NCBI GenBank assembly: GCA_013002105.1
Contig: JABDKS010000078.1
Coordinates: 1 to 6,729 of the forward strand
Direction of reading: 5' to 3'
Length of the DNA stretch: 6,729 nucleotides
Origin: Pirellulaceae bacterium
GTDB lineage: Bacteria > Planctomycetota > Planctomycetia > Pirellulales > Pirellulaceae
Part shown: positions 1 to 6,536 of the stretch, piece by piece
How the letters are laid out: the number at the start of each line of letters is the position of its first letter
Numbering within the stretch: the stretch's first letter is position 1
Translations under genes and position numbers: made by a program
Notes under the pieces: model-generated
The model's database searches: none
What the model saw: the letters and a program-made list of their open reading frames with translations, nothing else
Told to the model about the DNA's origin: nothing

Positions 1-247
1 GGTTGTCGCCGTGTGGTTGTCGGGACGGAAAGCACTGCGATCTGATTCGCAAGTGGTGCTGTCCAGCTAGGTATCGGTTAACAAATGCGACACGCGACCG
101 CTGACCGACGACGCTATTGGTAACACGGTGTGACGATGGAGTCCGTCGTTTTCACAAACTGTGGTTTTTCAGAATCGCGGCTTGCAAGAGTGTTTGCCCT
201 ATCCGCTCTGCTTGCCGTTGAGACACAGGCACTCGCGGTCGCATCGA
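1..247. other. Gene-poor left edge; nothing firmly supported
   Basis: No start codon here opens a reading frame running off the left edge on the minus strand: there is no ATG in that direction, and the GTG-initiated frames I followed hit TAG. On the plus strand one frame enters from outside and stops with TAG at 68-70 after 22 residues (VVAVWLSGRKALRSDSQVVL then SS). Its codon choice resembles the neighbours, so it could be the tail of an upstream gene, but it is too short to call. A weak hairpin (134-138 pairing with 144-148, one G-U) followed by TTTT at 149-152 could end such a transcript. I see nothing else. Confidence 0.3.
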
Positions 248-2143
248 TCACTTCCACACAGCTCCGTGGATTCGGACATGCTGCTGAAAAACCGAGTGAT
301 CTCTAGCGATCGCGCCTTCGTTTTCGTCCAGTTGCAGCAACAGGACCGTTGACGGCGTTCGCCGGGGAGGATCGCGGGGAGTGAAATCGTCGCCGTACAA
401 AGCGGTGCGGGCAACATGGACGGAGTCGATTGTTCCGCGAAAATGTTTCTGCGGTTTGGAATGGAAATCGGGATCCGCACCAATCATAAAGCGGAAGTTG
501 GAAACCTTGTGGCCGCTGGTCATGTGGCCGAGCTGCTTTTGTCGTTTTCCATTGACATACAGGGCGATGTTCCGGCCATCGGTAACGCCGGCAAGGTGAA
601 CGCGTTGGCCCAGTTGAACCTTGTCGTCTGAAACGGCTCCTTGATAGGTCGATTTGTCACGTATATGGAATCCCCAGCGGCCTTCCGAGGTTATTTGGAG
701 TGCTAGTCCAACGCCGTGGCAGTTGGCAACAATCGATTGTTCTACTGCGGCATCGGTGCTGACCCATGTCTCGATTGTCAACGGTGTCTTGCCGTCGTAT
801 TTGAGAGTCGTTTCCAACCATGATTTCCCGTCGAATACCAACCCGGATCGACGGTGCTCCGGAGTGGAGAAACCTGCGGCCGGTTGGCTCAAGATCTGAT
901 CAATCTCGGTCAGCCGCTTTTCACATTTGGTTTGTGACAGCCCGGTCAGTTTTGGCTGAGCCAGTTCGTACCAATATCGTGCCCGTCGCATCATAGCGTT
1001 GGATGCAAAGCCCGATTCTGCTTTTCCCACGTCATACCAACGATCGCCGAGTGACAATTGCTCGACCGGATCTGCGCTGTCTACCAAATCACGCTCGGCC
1101 AAATCCTGCAGGAACGGATGGCTCGATTTGGCCAGATGCGGCAAACCGCCGCTCCAATCACCACGCACAAAACATTGGTAACGGCCGACCGTTTCGTTAG
1201 CCGATTCGTCTGTGGGATCCGTCACCAGGGCGCTGTCTGCGGCTTGTTTGGCTGCAAAAAGCTTCTTCAGGGCGACCGTCTCTCGAGATTGTGTTTCGAT
1301 CCTGCGGACCAACGAGACATCGCGCCCGCGGATCGCTGAACTACGAGCCAATTTCAACAACTCAACCGCCACATCGTAACGCTCTATCGCGACGGCCGAT
1401 TTTGCGACCGGTACCAGCGCTTTGGCGATCTCCAGGCGTTGTTGTTTTGCAAGCGGTAACTTCGCCCACTGCTCAGCAGCGGAACGTTTCATAGCGAACG
1501 CATCGACTACAAACCGATCGTCCAACGCGTCGATCGTCGTCATCGTCGCTTTGCAGTTGGACGCCTGAAGTGCAAGATTGCTGGCAGCGATCAACAGTGC
1601 GAATTGTTGAGGCGGCTTGTGTGCTGGATCCTTTGCGGCGGTTAATAACTCAGTCGCAAGGGCTGCTTTCTGTTCCGACGTTTTGGCATCGGCGTACGCG
1701 CTTTCGTAGACGTCACGAACCAATTTCATCGCTACGGTTTGTTCCGCCTGCTGTGGCACGGGCAATTTCCCCGCGGCAACACCCGCGACATTTGCTACCG
1801 GCTGCATGGTGTCCGGAGCAACCGCGGCAGCGAGTTCAGAATCCACTGCTTGATCGGGAGCTTGAGGCGATGGCTGTGCGACGAGTGTAACGGCAGTAGA
1901 GTAGGAATGCTCAGTAGATTGAAACTTGGTCAGCGTACTTGCTTGAATCCAAGTGATACCGGCGATGATGACTCCGAGGCCGAGAACCAAAGAGCCCATC
2001 AAACACAGTTCGAGATTCCCTGTCTGTTGAACGGGCGAGGTTCCAGGAACAAAATCATTCGCTGACGCAATCGATTCGTCCGAACGTCCATTACATTCCG
2101 CTCGATTGACTTGCCAGGGTCTGGAGTTGGAATTCAAGGACAT
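248..2143 (-). CDS. Membrane-anchored LamG/concanavalin-like domain protein of planctomycete type
   Basis: The 631-residue protein has a hydrophilic N-terminus (1-43), one strong membrane segment (about 44-67, LELCLMGSLVLGLGVIIAGI...), then a probable extracytoplasmic part. Residues 135-417 are mostly helical and match from memory a region repeated in many planctomycete envelope proteins, with landmarks FVVDAFAMK (211-219), VGRYQCFVRGDW (319-330) and ARYWYELAQPKLTGL (388-402). Residues 433-590 look like a LamG/concanavalin jelly roll: LVFDG (435-439), TIETWV (456-461), ALYVNGK (527-533), GTIDSVHVA (570-578). Such domains often bind carbohydrate or matrix, but no ligand can be named. The C-terminal 32 residues repeat the lead-in motif that commonly precedes a LamG domain. 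The ATG at 2143 is the first start after an in-frame TGA at 2219-2221; the next Met lies inside the membrane helix. No Shine-Dalgarno is visible; a 14-bp tandem repeat sits there instead. The role is probably envelope or surface; the exact function is unknown. Confidence 0.9.
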   Translation of the reverse strand: MSLNSNSRPWQVNRAECNGRSDESIASANDFVPGTSPVQQTGNLELCLMGSLVLGLGVIIAGITWIQASTLTKFQSTEHSYSTAVTLVAQPSPQAPDQAVDSELAAAVAPDTMQPVANVAGVAAGKLPVPQQAEQTVAMKLVRDVYESAYADAKTSEQKAALATELLTAAKDPAHKPPQQFALLIAASNLALQASNCKATMTTIDALDDRFVVDAFAMKRSAAEQWAKLPLAKQQRLEIAKALVPVAKSAVAIERYDVAVELLKLARSSAIRGRDVSLVRRIETQSRETVALKKLFAAKQAADSALVTDPTDESANETVGRYQCFVRGDWSGGLPHLAKSSHPFLQDLAERDLVDSADPVEQLSLGDRWYDVGKAESGFASNAMMRRARYWYELAQPKLTGLSQTKCEKRLTEIDQILSQPAAGFSTPEHRRSGLVFDGKSWLETTLKYDGKTPLTIETWVSTDAAVEQSIVANCHGVGLALQITSEGRWGFHIRDKSTYQGAVSDDKVQLGQRVHLAGVTDGRNIALYVNGKRQKQLGHMTSGHKVSNFRFMIGADPDFHSKPQKHFRGTIDSVHVARTALYGDDFTPRDPPRRTPSTVLLLQLDENEGAIARDHSVFQQHVRIHGAVWK

Positions 2144-2148
2144 GCGTG

Positions 2149-2176
2149 TTCGATTCAGTAAATTCGATTCAGTAAA
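2149..2176. repeat. Perfect 14-bp tandem duplication in the leader of the LamG gene
   Basis: The plus strand reads TTCGATTCAGTAAA twice with no gap (2149-2162 and 2163-2176); on the coding strand the unit is TTTACTGAATCGAA. It ends five bases before the ATG of the LamG gene, so it occupies the place of a ribosome binding site. It contains no Shine-Dalgarno core. It may be a simple duplication or a direct-repeat binding site; the sequence alone does not decide. Confidence 0.9.
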
Positions 2177-2401
2177 ATGGGACGCTGCGGAAACCTTTTC
2201 CCGTTCGACTGGTCCTGGTCAAGGGGTCACGGCGAACTGCGGTTCCACATGCGTCGCCCTGTCTGGATGCAACCGACGAGGTCCGATTTTGGGAGCCGGA
2301 TGTTTGCCATTGTCGATCAACGTGATCGCGATCATGATTGCGACATTAGTATACAGCAGTACCCCTCGCACCGCTCTTGCTGGGTCGTTTTGCTGCTCAA
2401 C

Positions 2402-2439
2402 CGTATAAGAAACGCAGGGCGCCTGGGTTGACGCCCTGC
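2402..2439 (-). terminator. Probable intrinsic terminator after the PDZ gene
   Basis: A perfect 8-bp GC-rich stem, GCAGGGCG (2414-2421) with CGCCCTGC (2432-2439), encloses a 10-base loop. Read on the minus strand it is followed by GTTTCTTAT, a moderately T-rich tail. It begins 16 bases beyond the PDZ stop codon, where that transcript should end. The plus strand has no T tract, so it acts leftward only. The tail is imperfect and efficiency may be partial. Confidence 0.6.
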
Positions 2440-2454
2440 CGGGTCGCAAACCAA

Positions 2455-2991
2455 TTAGTCGATGGTATGCACACCGCTACGGGTCAAGCGAGCGTCCGTG
2501 TTGACCAGCCGCATCGTATTGCGATCTTGAACCAGCAGCCGCACATGTCCGCTGCGCGTCGCGTATCGCTGCAATGCAGCGTCAATCGGAATTCGGTAGC
2601 CGTTGACGACCCCAATCTGATGGCCGTTGACGGTCAAAATTCGATCGCCAACCTGCAGCCCTGCGCGGGCCGCGGCAGTTTGCGGATAGACTTCGGTCAA
2701 CAGCATGCCGGTTGATGTGTAGCTGCCATACACACCCAGATACCATGGCCCAGGTCCGTGGGTTCCTGGTCGATTAGGTCGCGGATTCTTGGGTTCCACA
2801 AAACCATCCCACTGCTTTGCGACCTGGGTTTTGACCTCCGCTGGACCGGCATCGCCGCTGCTTGTCTGGGTCATGATGGGTTGCAGTTCACCTCCGTCAT
2901 GTCCCGGGACAGCTTGATCAGCGTGAGTCCACTGATTTTGCGAAACCAACATCAAAACTGCCAAGATCAAAGAACAACTGAAACGTACCAT
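2455..2991 (-). CDS. Secreted or periplasmic single-PDZ-domain protein
   Basis: This 178-residue protein has an N-terminal signal peptide: Arg3, hydrophobic core about 5-17, probable cleavage after Thr-His-Ala at 22-24. A Pro/Gly-rich linker (about 60-82, EPKNPRPNRPGTHGPGP) leads to one PDZ domain at about 83-169. The domain shows YLGVYGSYTSTGMLLTEVYP (84-103), AAARAGLQVGDRILTVNG (106-123) and a terminal strand VRLLVQDRNTMRLV (150-163). There is no protease domain, so it probably binds peptides or protein C-termini rather than cutting them. Similar stand-alone PDZ proteins with a 'YLGVYG' start are common in planctomycetes (from memory). I chose the ATG at 2991 over an in-frame ATG at 3087: it has an AAGGAGGA site six bases upstream and begins directly with the signal peptide, while the longer form would bury it behind 32 residues. 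The gene ends at TAA (2455-2457) and has its own terminator. It is a stand-alone gene, divergent from the antiporter. Confidence 0.85.
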   Translation of the reverse strand: MVRFSCSLILAVLMLVSQNQWTHADQAVPGHDGGELQPIMTQTSSGDAGPAEVKTQVAKQWDGFVEPKNPRPNRPGTHGPGPWYLGVYGSYTSTGMLLTEVYPQTAAARAGLQVGDRILTVNGHQIGVVNGYRIPIDAALQRYATRSGHVRLLVQDRNTMRLVNTDARLTRSGVHTID

Positions 2992-2997
2992 GAGATG

Positions 2998-3005
2998 TCC
3001 TCCTT
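2998..3005 (-). promoter_or_regulatory. Strong Shine-Dalgarno deciding the PDZ gene start
   Basis: On the minus strand AAGGAGGA is followed by CATCTC and then ATG at 2991, a near-perfect anti-16S match with six-base spacing. It settles the start at 2991 rather than 3087. None of the other genes in the window has such a site. Confidence 0.85.
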
Positions 3006-3264
3006 CGACGGACAATAGGACCGACGGTTGCATTTGCCCGCCAGAGTCGCACGCTCGGACGCTAGACAAAGCTACCTTGTTGTGCACGCAACGATTACAA
3101 CCAGGATCAATTATTACGTCAGGTCACTGCCGGACAATTGCCCCCGGCTGATTTCCGAAAGATTCGTGGGCGCCGGGAGTAGGCACCGGGAACTGGGAGT
3201 GTCCAGACGCACCGAAGCAAATTGCTGGGGACGAAACATTCGTGTCGATCGGCTACTGACATTT

Positions 3265-3275
3265 GCCAAATTGGC
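3265..3275. promoter_or_regulatory. Small palindrome, possible operator
   Basis: GCCAAATTGGC has perfect 5-bp arms around a central A. Extending to 3263-3277 gives TTGCCAA/TTGGCGA with one mismatch. It lies about 130 bp upstream of the putative antiporter promoter. It could bind a dimeric regulator, but a palindrome this short occurs often by chance. Confidence 0.2.
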
Positions 3276-3328
3276 GATTGACTGTGACGCATTGAGTTTT
3301 CAGTGACGGCGTCCCTCTATCCGGCTGT

Positions 3329-3457
3329 AATCGACCGGTACGTATGGTTTTCGGTATCGCCCACTCGGCCTGCTCAAATCACCACCGGCCATGTTAGACT
3401 TCGTTACAACGCCGGTAGATGACTGAGCTAATTCAGCCCACATGCGACCGGTCGATT
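3329..3457. repeat. 11-bp inverted repeat flanking the antiporter upstream region
   Basis: AATCGACCGGT (3329-3339) recurs as its exact reverse complement ACCGGTCGATT (3447-3457), 107 bases away. The right arm overlaps a perfect 10-bp palindrome, CGACCGGTCG (3445-3454). The arms bracket the possible -10 element and lie before the preferred antiporter start. This could be a pair of operator sites or a long-range hairpin arm; no function is proven. Confidence 0.45.
3392..3400 (+). promoter_or_regulatory. Possible extended -10 promoter for the antiporter-exchanger pair
   Basis: TGTTAGACT fits the extended -10 form TGnTAnAnT. No good -35 hexamer lies 16-18 bases upstream, which extended -10 promoters can tolerate. 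Transcription would begin near 3407, giving a leader of about 70 bases to the ATG at 3478. Planctomycete promoters are poorly characterised, so this is a weak call. Confidence 0.25.
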
Positions 3458-3477
3458 TCAGGGAGTTTTCGTACGCA

Positions 3478-5151
3478 ATGGACGCTTTCGCTGTCAATCA
3501 GTTCATCATTGATTTGCTAATCGTGTTGGCGGCTGGTTTCGTCTCCGGTGTGATCTGCAAACGAGCTGGGATCTCGTTGTTGGTGGGATACCTGGTGATC
3601 GGTGCGATCATTGGTCAGGGCAGCCTCGGGTTGGTTTCGCAAACGAATCATGAATTGGAGTACTTGGCTCGCGCCGGTGCCTTGTTCTTGCTATTTGCGG
3701 TCGGACTTGAGTTTTCGATCGAAGAACTGTTGCGGCTCAGTCGGTACTTCTTGATTGGCGGGGCCGTCCAGATGTTGCTGGTCACCCTGCCGCTGACGGT
3801 GGTCTGCTTGTTGCTTGGCATGACCTGGAAACCTGCTTTACTGGCTGCGGCGGCGGGCGCGCTGAGTTCGACGATTCTGGTGTTCAAGGCGCTGGCTGAA
3901 TGGGGTCAATCTGCGACGCCGCATGGCCGACGAGCCATTGGGATTCTATTGTTCCAGGATGTCGCATTGGTGCCGCTGATGTTGTTGGTGCCGCTGTTGA
4001 CCGGCGGAGGTGAATCTCCGACCTTCACCGCGTTCGCGATTTTGGCTGGGAAATCGTTTTTGTTCATCCTCGCGGTGATCGCGTTACGACGGGCGATCGC
4101 CGACTGGTTGGTTCCACTCCTTGCAAAATTGCGGAGCGTCGAGCTGGTCGTTTTGTTCGCATTGACCATGCTCGGGGGGGCGTGCCTGGCATCGTCAGCG
4201 ATCGGATTGCCACCAGCAGTCGGCGCGTTGGCGACCGGCTTGATGCTCAGCGGCAATCGGCTTAGCGAACAGATTGACACGCTGATTTTGCCGTACCGCG
4301 AATCGTTCGCCGCCGTATTCTTTGTGACGTTGGGAACGCTGCTTGATCCGGCCCAATTCTTCGAAGAGCCGTTCTTGCTGGCCGCCGGTCTGGTCGGAAT
4401 GCTGGCTCTGAAGTCGATCGCCGCGACGGTTGCCCTGAAACTGATTGGATTGAATTGGCGTGCGGCAGCAGGTATGGGAATTGGATTGGCGCAGCTGGGC
4501 GAATTCTCGTTTTTGTTGATCGCCGACGGCGTCACGCGAGGAATCATCAGTGTCGCGGACTACAACCGAATGCTGTTCATCGCTCTGGGGACGCTGATCT
4601 TGACACCTCAATTGATCAAGCTCGGGCTGCGTTGGGCGGGGCCGGCCGAACCGGAAAGAAAACCTGGCAGGTACCCGTCGATCGCAGAAACCAAGGATAT
4701 TTCCAAGGCATTGGTGATCGGAATTGGTCCCATCGGGCGACAAGTTGCGTCGCGGCTGGAGACATTGGGTGTCGATGTCTGCTTGGTGGACCAGAGTCCA
4801 ATCAATTTGCATCCGTTCGCCCAACAAGGATTCTGCACGGTTGCCGGTGATGCCCGCGACAGCGATGTACTTCATCGCGTGGGGCTGGAGAGTTGCCGAC
4901 TGGCCGTTGTCTGTGTGCGCGACGATAGCTCGGCACAACAGATCGTCCGCGCCCTGCGCGATGGGAACCCCGATGTCTACATCATCGTTCGTGTCCGCTT
5001 TCTCGCCAATGTGGCATCGGGGCGGAAAATGGGCGCAGATCAGGTCGTCAGCGAAGAAGAAGAGGCGTCCGGTGCATTAATTTCGTTGTGTGAGCAAGTC
5101 GTCGCAGCAAGCGCTGTCGCAGATGATGACGGGGATGAACCGACAAGATGA
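3478..5151 (+). CDS. CPA2-family (KefB-type) cation:proton antiporter with TrkA-N domain
   Basis: This 557-residue inner-membrane antiporter probably exchanges K+ or Na+ for H+. Residues 1-388 are a Na+/H+ exchanger-type module of about 12-13 helices. They carry LLFQDVALVPLMLL (157-170), whose Gln160-Asp161 is the QD ion-site motif of Kef-type proteins, plus YRESFAAVFFVTLGTLLDP (273-291) and GLAQLGEFSFLL (336-347). Residues 409-540 are a TrkA-N (RCK-N) Rossmann domain: nucleotide loop GIGPIG (415-420), acidic Asp438 ending the second strand, and GDARD (457-461). It probably gates transport in response to bound NAD(H) or another nucleotide. The RCK-C half is missing; the chain ends in an acidic tail (EEEE 526-529, DDDGDE 549-554). 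I prefer the ATG at 3478, because homologues begin just before the first helix as here. An in-frame ATG at 3442 would add 12 polar residues (569 total). AGGGAG lies 12 bases before 3478, rather far; 3442 has no site. The stop overlaps the exchanger start as ATGA. The ion is uncertain. Confidence 0.92.
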   Translation: MDAFAVNQFIIDLLIVLAAGFVSGVICKRAGISLLVGYLVIGAIIGQGSLGLVSQTNHELEYLARAGALFLLFAVGLEFSIEELLRLSRYFLIGGAVQMLLVTLPLTVVCLLLGMTWKPALLAAAAGALSSTILVFKALAEWGQSATPHGRRAIGILLFQDVALVPLMLLVPLLTGGGESPTFTAFAILAGKSFLFILAVIALRRAIADWLVPLLAKLRSVELVVLFALTMLGGACLASSAIGLPPAVGALATGLMLSGNRLSEQIDTLILPYRESFAAVFFVTLGTLLDPAQFFEEPFLLAAGLVGMLALKSIAATVALKLIGLNWRAAAGMGIGLAQLGEFSFLLIADGVTRGIISVADYNRMLFIALGTLILTPQLIKLGLRWAGPAEPERKPGRYPSIAETKDISKALVIGIGPIGRQVASRLETLGVDVCLVDQSPINLHPFAQQGFCTVAGDARDSDVLHRVGLESCRLAVVCVRDDSSAQQIVRALRDGNPDVYIIVRVRFLANVASGRKMGADQVVSEEEEASGALISLCEQVVAASAVADDDGDEPTR

Positions 5152-6239
5152 CGTGGGCGTGGGTGTCGATCGTTGGAGGGTTGATCTTACTGGTTGCCGG
5201 TGGCGAGTTGCTGGTGCGCGGCGCATCGACGCTCGCTTATGCGATGCGGATCCCACCGTTGGTGATTGGTTTGACCGTCGTGGCATTTGGCACCAGTGCT
5301 CCCGAACTCGCCGTGTCGGTTCAATCAGCACTCGCCGGGGATGCGGATATCGCGTTGGGGAACGTCGTCGGCAGCAATATCTTGAACGTATTGTTGATTC
5401 TTGGTGCCTCGGCGATGATCATCCCGCTGGTCGTGTCCAGTCAATTGATTCGGCGAGATGTTCCCTTGATGGTGGCGGCATCCGTGTTGATGCTTTTGTT
5501 GGGGCTCGATGGCAGTATCGGTCGCGTCGATGGAGTGATTCTGTTCGGTGGGTTACTCGTATTCACGTTCTGGTGCGTGCGTGAAGGACGACGCGCAACC
5601 GCGGCGGAACAGGCCGAGTTTCAGCAGGAGATGCCAAAAGTAGGAACGGGCCGTATCGCCACGCTGAAATACGTGGCATTGATCACGGTCGGCTTGGTAA
5701 TGCTGGGGTTCGGCGCGACCTGGCTGATTGCCGGTGCGGTGGCAATCGCCACTCACTGGGGCGTCAGCAAACTGATCATCAGTTTGACGATTGTTGCCGC
5801 TGGTACGTCGCTACCCGAGATCGTGACTTCGATCATCGCTGCTTGGCGAGGCGAGCGTGACATTGCCGTGGGCAACGTCGTCGGCAGTAACCTGTTTAAT
5901 ATTTTATGTGTGCTGGGACTGACCGGATTGGTGGCGCCGGTGGGGATCGAAGTTCCATCATCGGCGCTCCAATTTGATATTCCGGTGATGATTGCCGCAG
6001 CGGTCGCCTGCCTACCTGTTTTCTTTACAGGTCATGTCATCTCGCGATGGGAAGGCGGAATGTTCTTTGCATATTACTTGATCTACACGGCCTATCTGGT
6101 GCTGGAGGCGACCGCGAGTATCCATCGGCGGGCGATTGCTGACGTGATGGTTTCGTTCGTCATCCCGCTGACGATCGTTACGTTACTGATCACTGTCTAT
6201 CGGTACACCCGATCGAGAATGACCACTGAGAGCGACTGA
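5148..6239 (+). CDS. CaCA-family Na+/Ca2+ (or H+/Ca2+) exchanger, YrbG-like
   Basis: This 363-residue inner-membrane exchanger has about ten helices in two inverted halves, the usual length for prokaryotic family members. The first alpha repeat carries GLTVVAFGTSAPE (41-53) and GNVVGSNILN (71-80). The second carries SLTIVAAGTSLPE (212-224) and GNVVGSNLFN (242-251). Glu53 and Glu224 match the cation-binding glutamates of this superfamily. A polar loop (145-170) joins the halves. Asn80 and Asn251 each lie 27 residues after those glutamates; in the archaeal NCX_Mj structure the second position is, from memory, an aspartate. This makes the protein closer to the YrbG type and leaves the coupling ion (Na+ or H+) open. 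It probably exports Ca2+. The ATG overlaps the antiporter's TGA, which strongly suggests one mRNA and translational coupling; GGGG at 5129-5132 is too distant to be a good ribosome site. The last helix (about 331-351) is followed by a short basic tail. Confidence 0.93.
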   Translation: MTWAWVSIVGGLILLVAGGELLVRGASTLAYAMRIPPLVIGLTVVAFGTSAPELAVSVQSALAGDADIALGNVVGSNILNVLLILGASAMIIPLVVSSQLIRRDVPLMVAASVLMLLLGLDGSIGRVDGVILFGGLLVFTFWCVREGRRATAAEQAEFQQEMPKVGTGRIATLKYVALITVGLVMLGFGATWLIAGAVAIATHWGVSKLIISLTIVAAGTSLPEIVTSIIAAWRGERDIAVGNVVGSNLFNILCVLGLTGLVAPVGIEVPSSALQFDIPVMIAAAVACLPVFFTGHVISRWEGGMFFAYYLIYTAYLVLEATASIHRRAIADVMVSFVIPLTIVTLLITVYRYTRSRMTTESD

Positions 6240-6536
6240 TTGTGCTGACGCAGATGGGTGCACTTTGGGTACGCCGACGGATTCCACGAGGACCGGCGTT
6301 GCGACTGCGACGATGTGACGTCCTGGTGGCTGAACAGCCCAGTTCGATCGATACAGCAAAAACAGGGGCGTTTACCGCCAAAATCCTTGACTTCGGCATT
6401 TCCGTGGAGTTACCTAATCCTTTGGCGTTCCCTATGTTATCTACGCGAAATCCCAACTGACTCCTGCCCGTCAAATTGCATTTGGCCGGTACGGAACTGT
6501 ATCACTGACTGATTCATTTTCCTGAGTAACCCCGCA
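6240..6536. other. 297-bp gap after the exchanger; no gene seen
   Basis: There is no convincing terminator after the exchanger stop: the best hairpin (6328-6331 with 6336-6339, extended by a bulge) lacks a T tract. TTGACT at 6387-6392 resembles a -35 box, but the sequence 17 bases on (TTACCT) is a poor -10. The promoter of the following gene presumably lies here. Short frames in this stretch have no family features. Confidence 0.4.

Larger units (their letters stand above)
2144..2454. other. 311-bp gap between the LamG and PDZ genes
   Basis: The gap holds the 14-bp tandem repeat next to the LamG start and a terminator hairpin at the PDZ-gene end. On the minus strand TATACT (2349-2354) resembles a -10 element, but no matching -35 lies 16-18 bases upstream. 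A 76-codon minus-strand frame (2219-2449) runs across the terminator hairpin and shows no family features, so it is not called as a gene. The promoter of the LamG gene presumably lies here but cannot be placed. Confidence 0.5.
2992..3477. other. Divergent regulatory region between PDZ and antiporter genes
   Basis: This 486-bp stretch must hold the promoters of both divergent genes. Besides the Shine-Dalgarno at 2998-3005 and the possible promoter at 3392-3400, it contains four GGG tracts on the plus strand (3168-3197), a small palindrome GCCAAATTGGC (3265-3275), and a widely spaced 11-bp inverted repeat (3329-3339 and 3447-3457). No convincing small gene or structured RNA is visible. Confidence 0.5.

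Noticed and set aside
2..70. Tail of a plus-strand gene entering from the left (22 residues, TAG at 68-70)
   Set aside because: Codon use is compatible with coding, but 22 residues give no family signal and the other two frames also stop early, so I cannot choose among them.
2219..2449. A 76-codon minus-strand frame in the gap, in the same frame as the LamG gene and separated from its ATG by one TGA and 25 sense codons, with a short hydrophobic stretch
   Set aside because: It crosses the terminator hairpin of the PDZ gene, has no Shine-Dalgarno or recognisable family, and its composition looks like translated non-coding DNA. A nonsense-split longer LamG protein is not supported, because the existing N-terminus already has a complete membrane anchor.
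2992..3087. N-terminal extension of the PDZ protein to an ATG at 3087
   Set aside because: It would place 32 polar residues before the signal peptide and ignore the strong Shine-Dalgarno at 2998-3005.
3906..4938. Long antisense frames (213 and 247 codons) opposite the antiporter
   Set aside because: They lie wholly inside a strongly supported gene, are rich in Asn, Ser, Arg and Gln as expected of antisense translation, and have no domain features.
5090..5584. A 164-codon plus-strand frame across the antiporter-exchanger junction
   Set aside because: It is an out-of-frame shadow, rich in Arg and Trp, of two genes that have clear family motifs in the other frames.
6323..6342. Hairpin GGCT-GAAC-AGCC with outer CTG/CAG pairs, considered as the exchanger terminator
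   Set aside because: The stem is short and bulged, about 90 bases after the stop, and is not followed by a T tract.
6387..6415. TTGACT with a possible -10 at 17 bases, considered as the promoter of the exported protein gene
   Set aside because: The -10 candidate TTACCT matches the consensus poorly, and shifting the spacing does not improve it.
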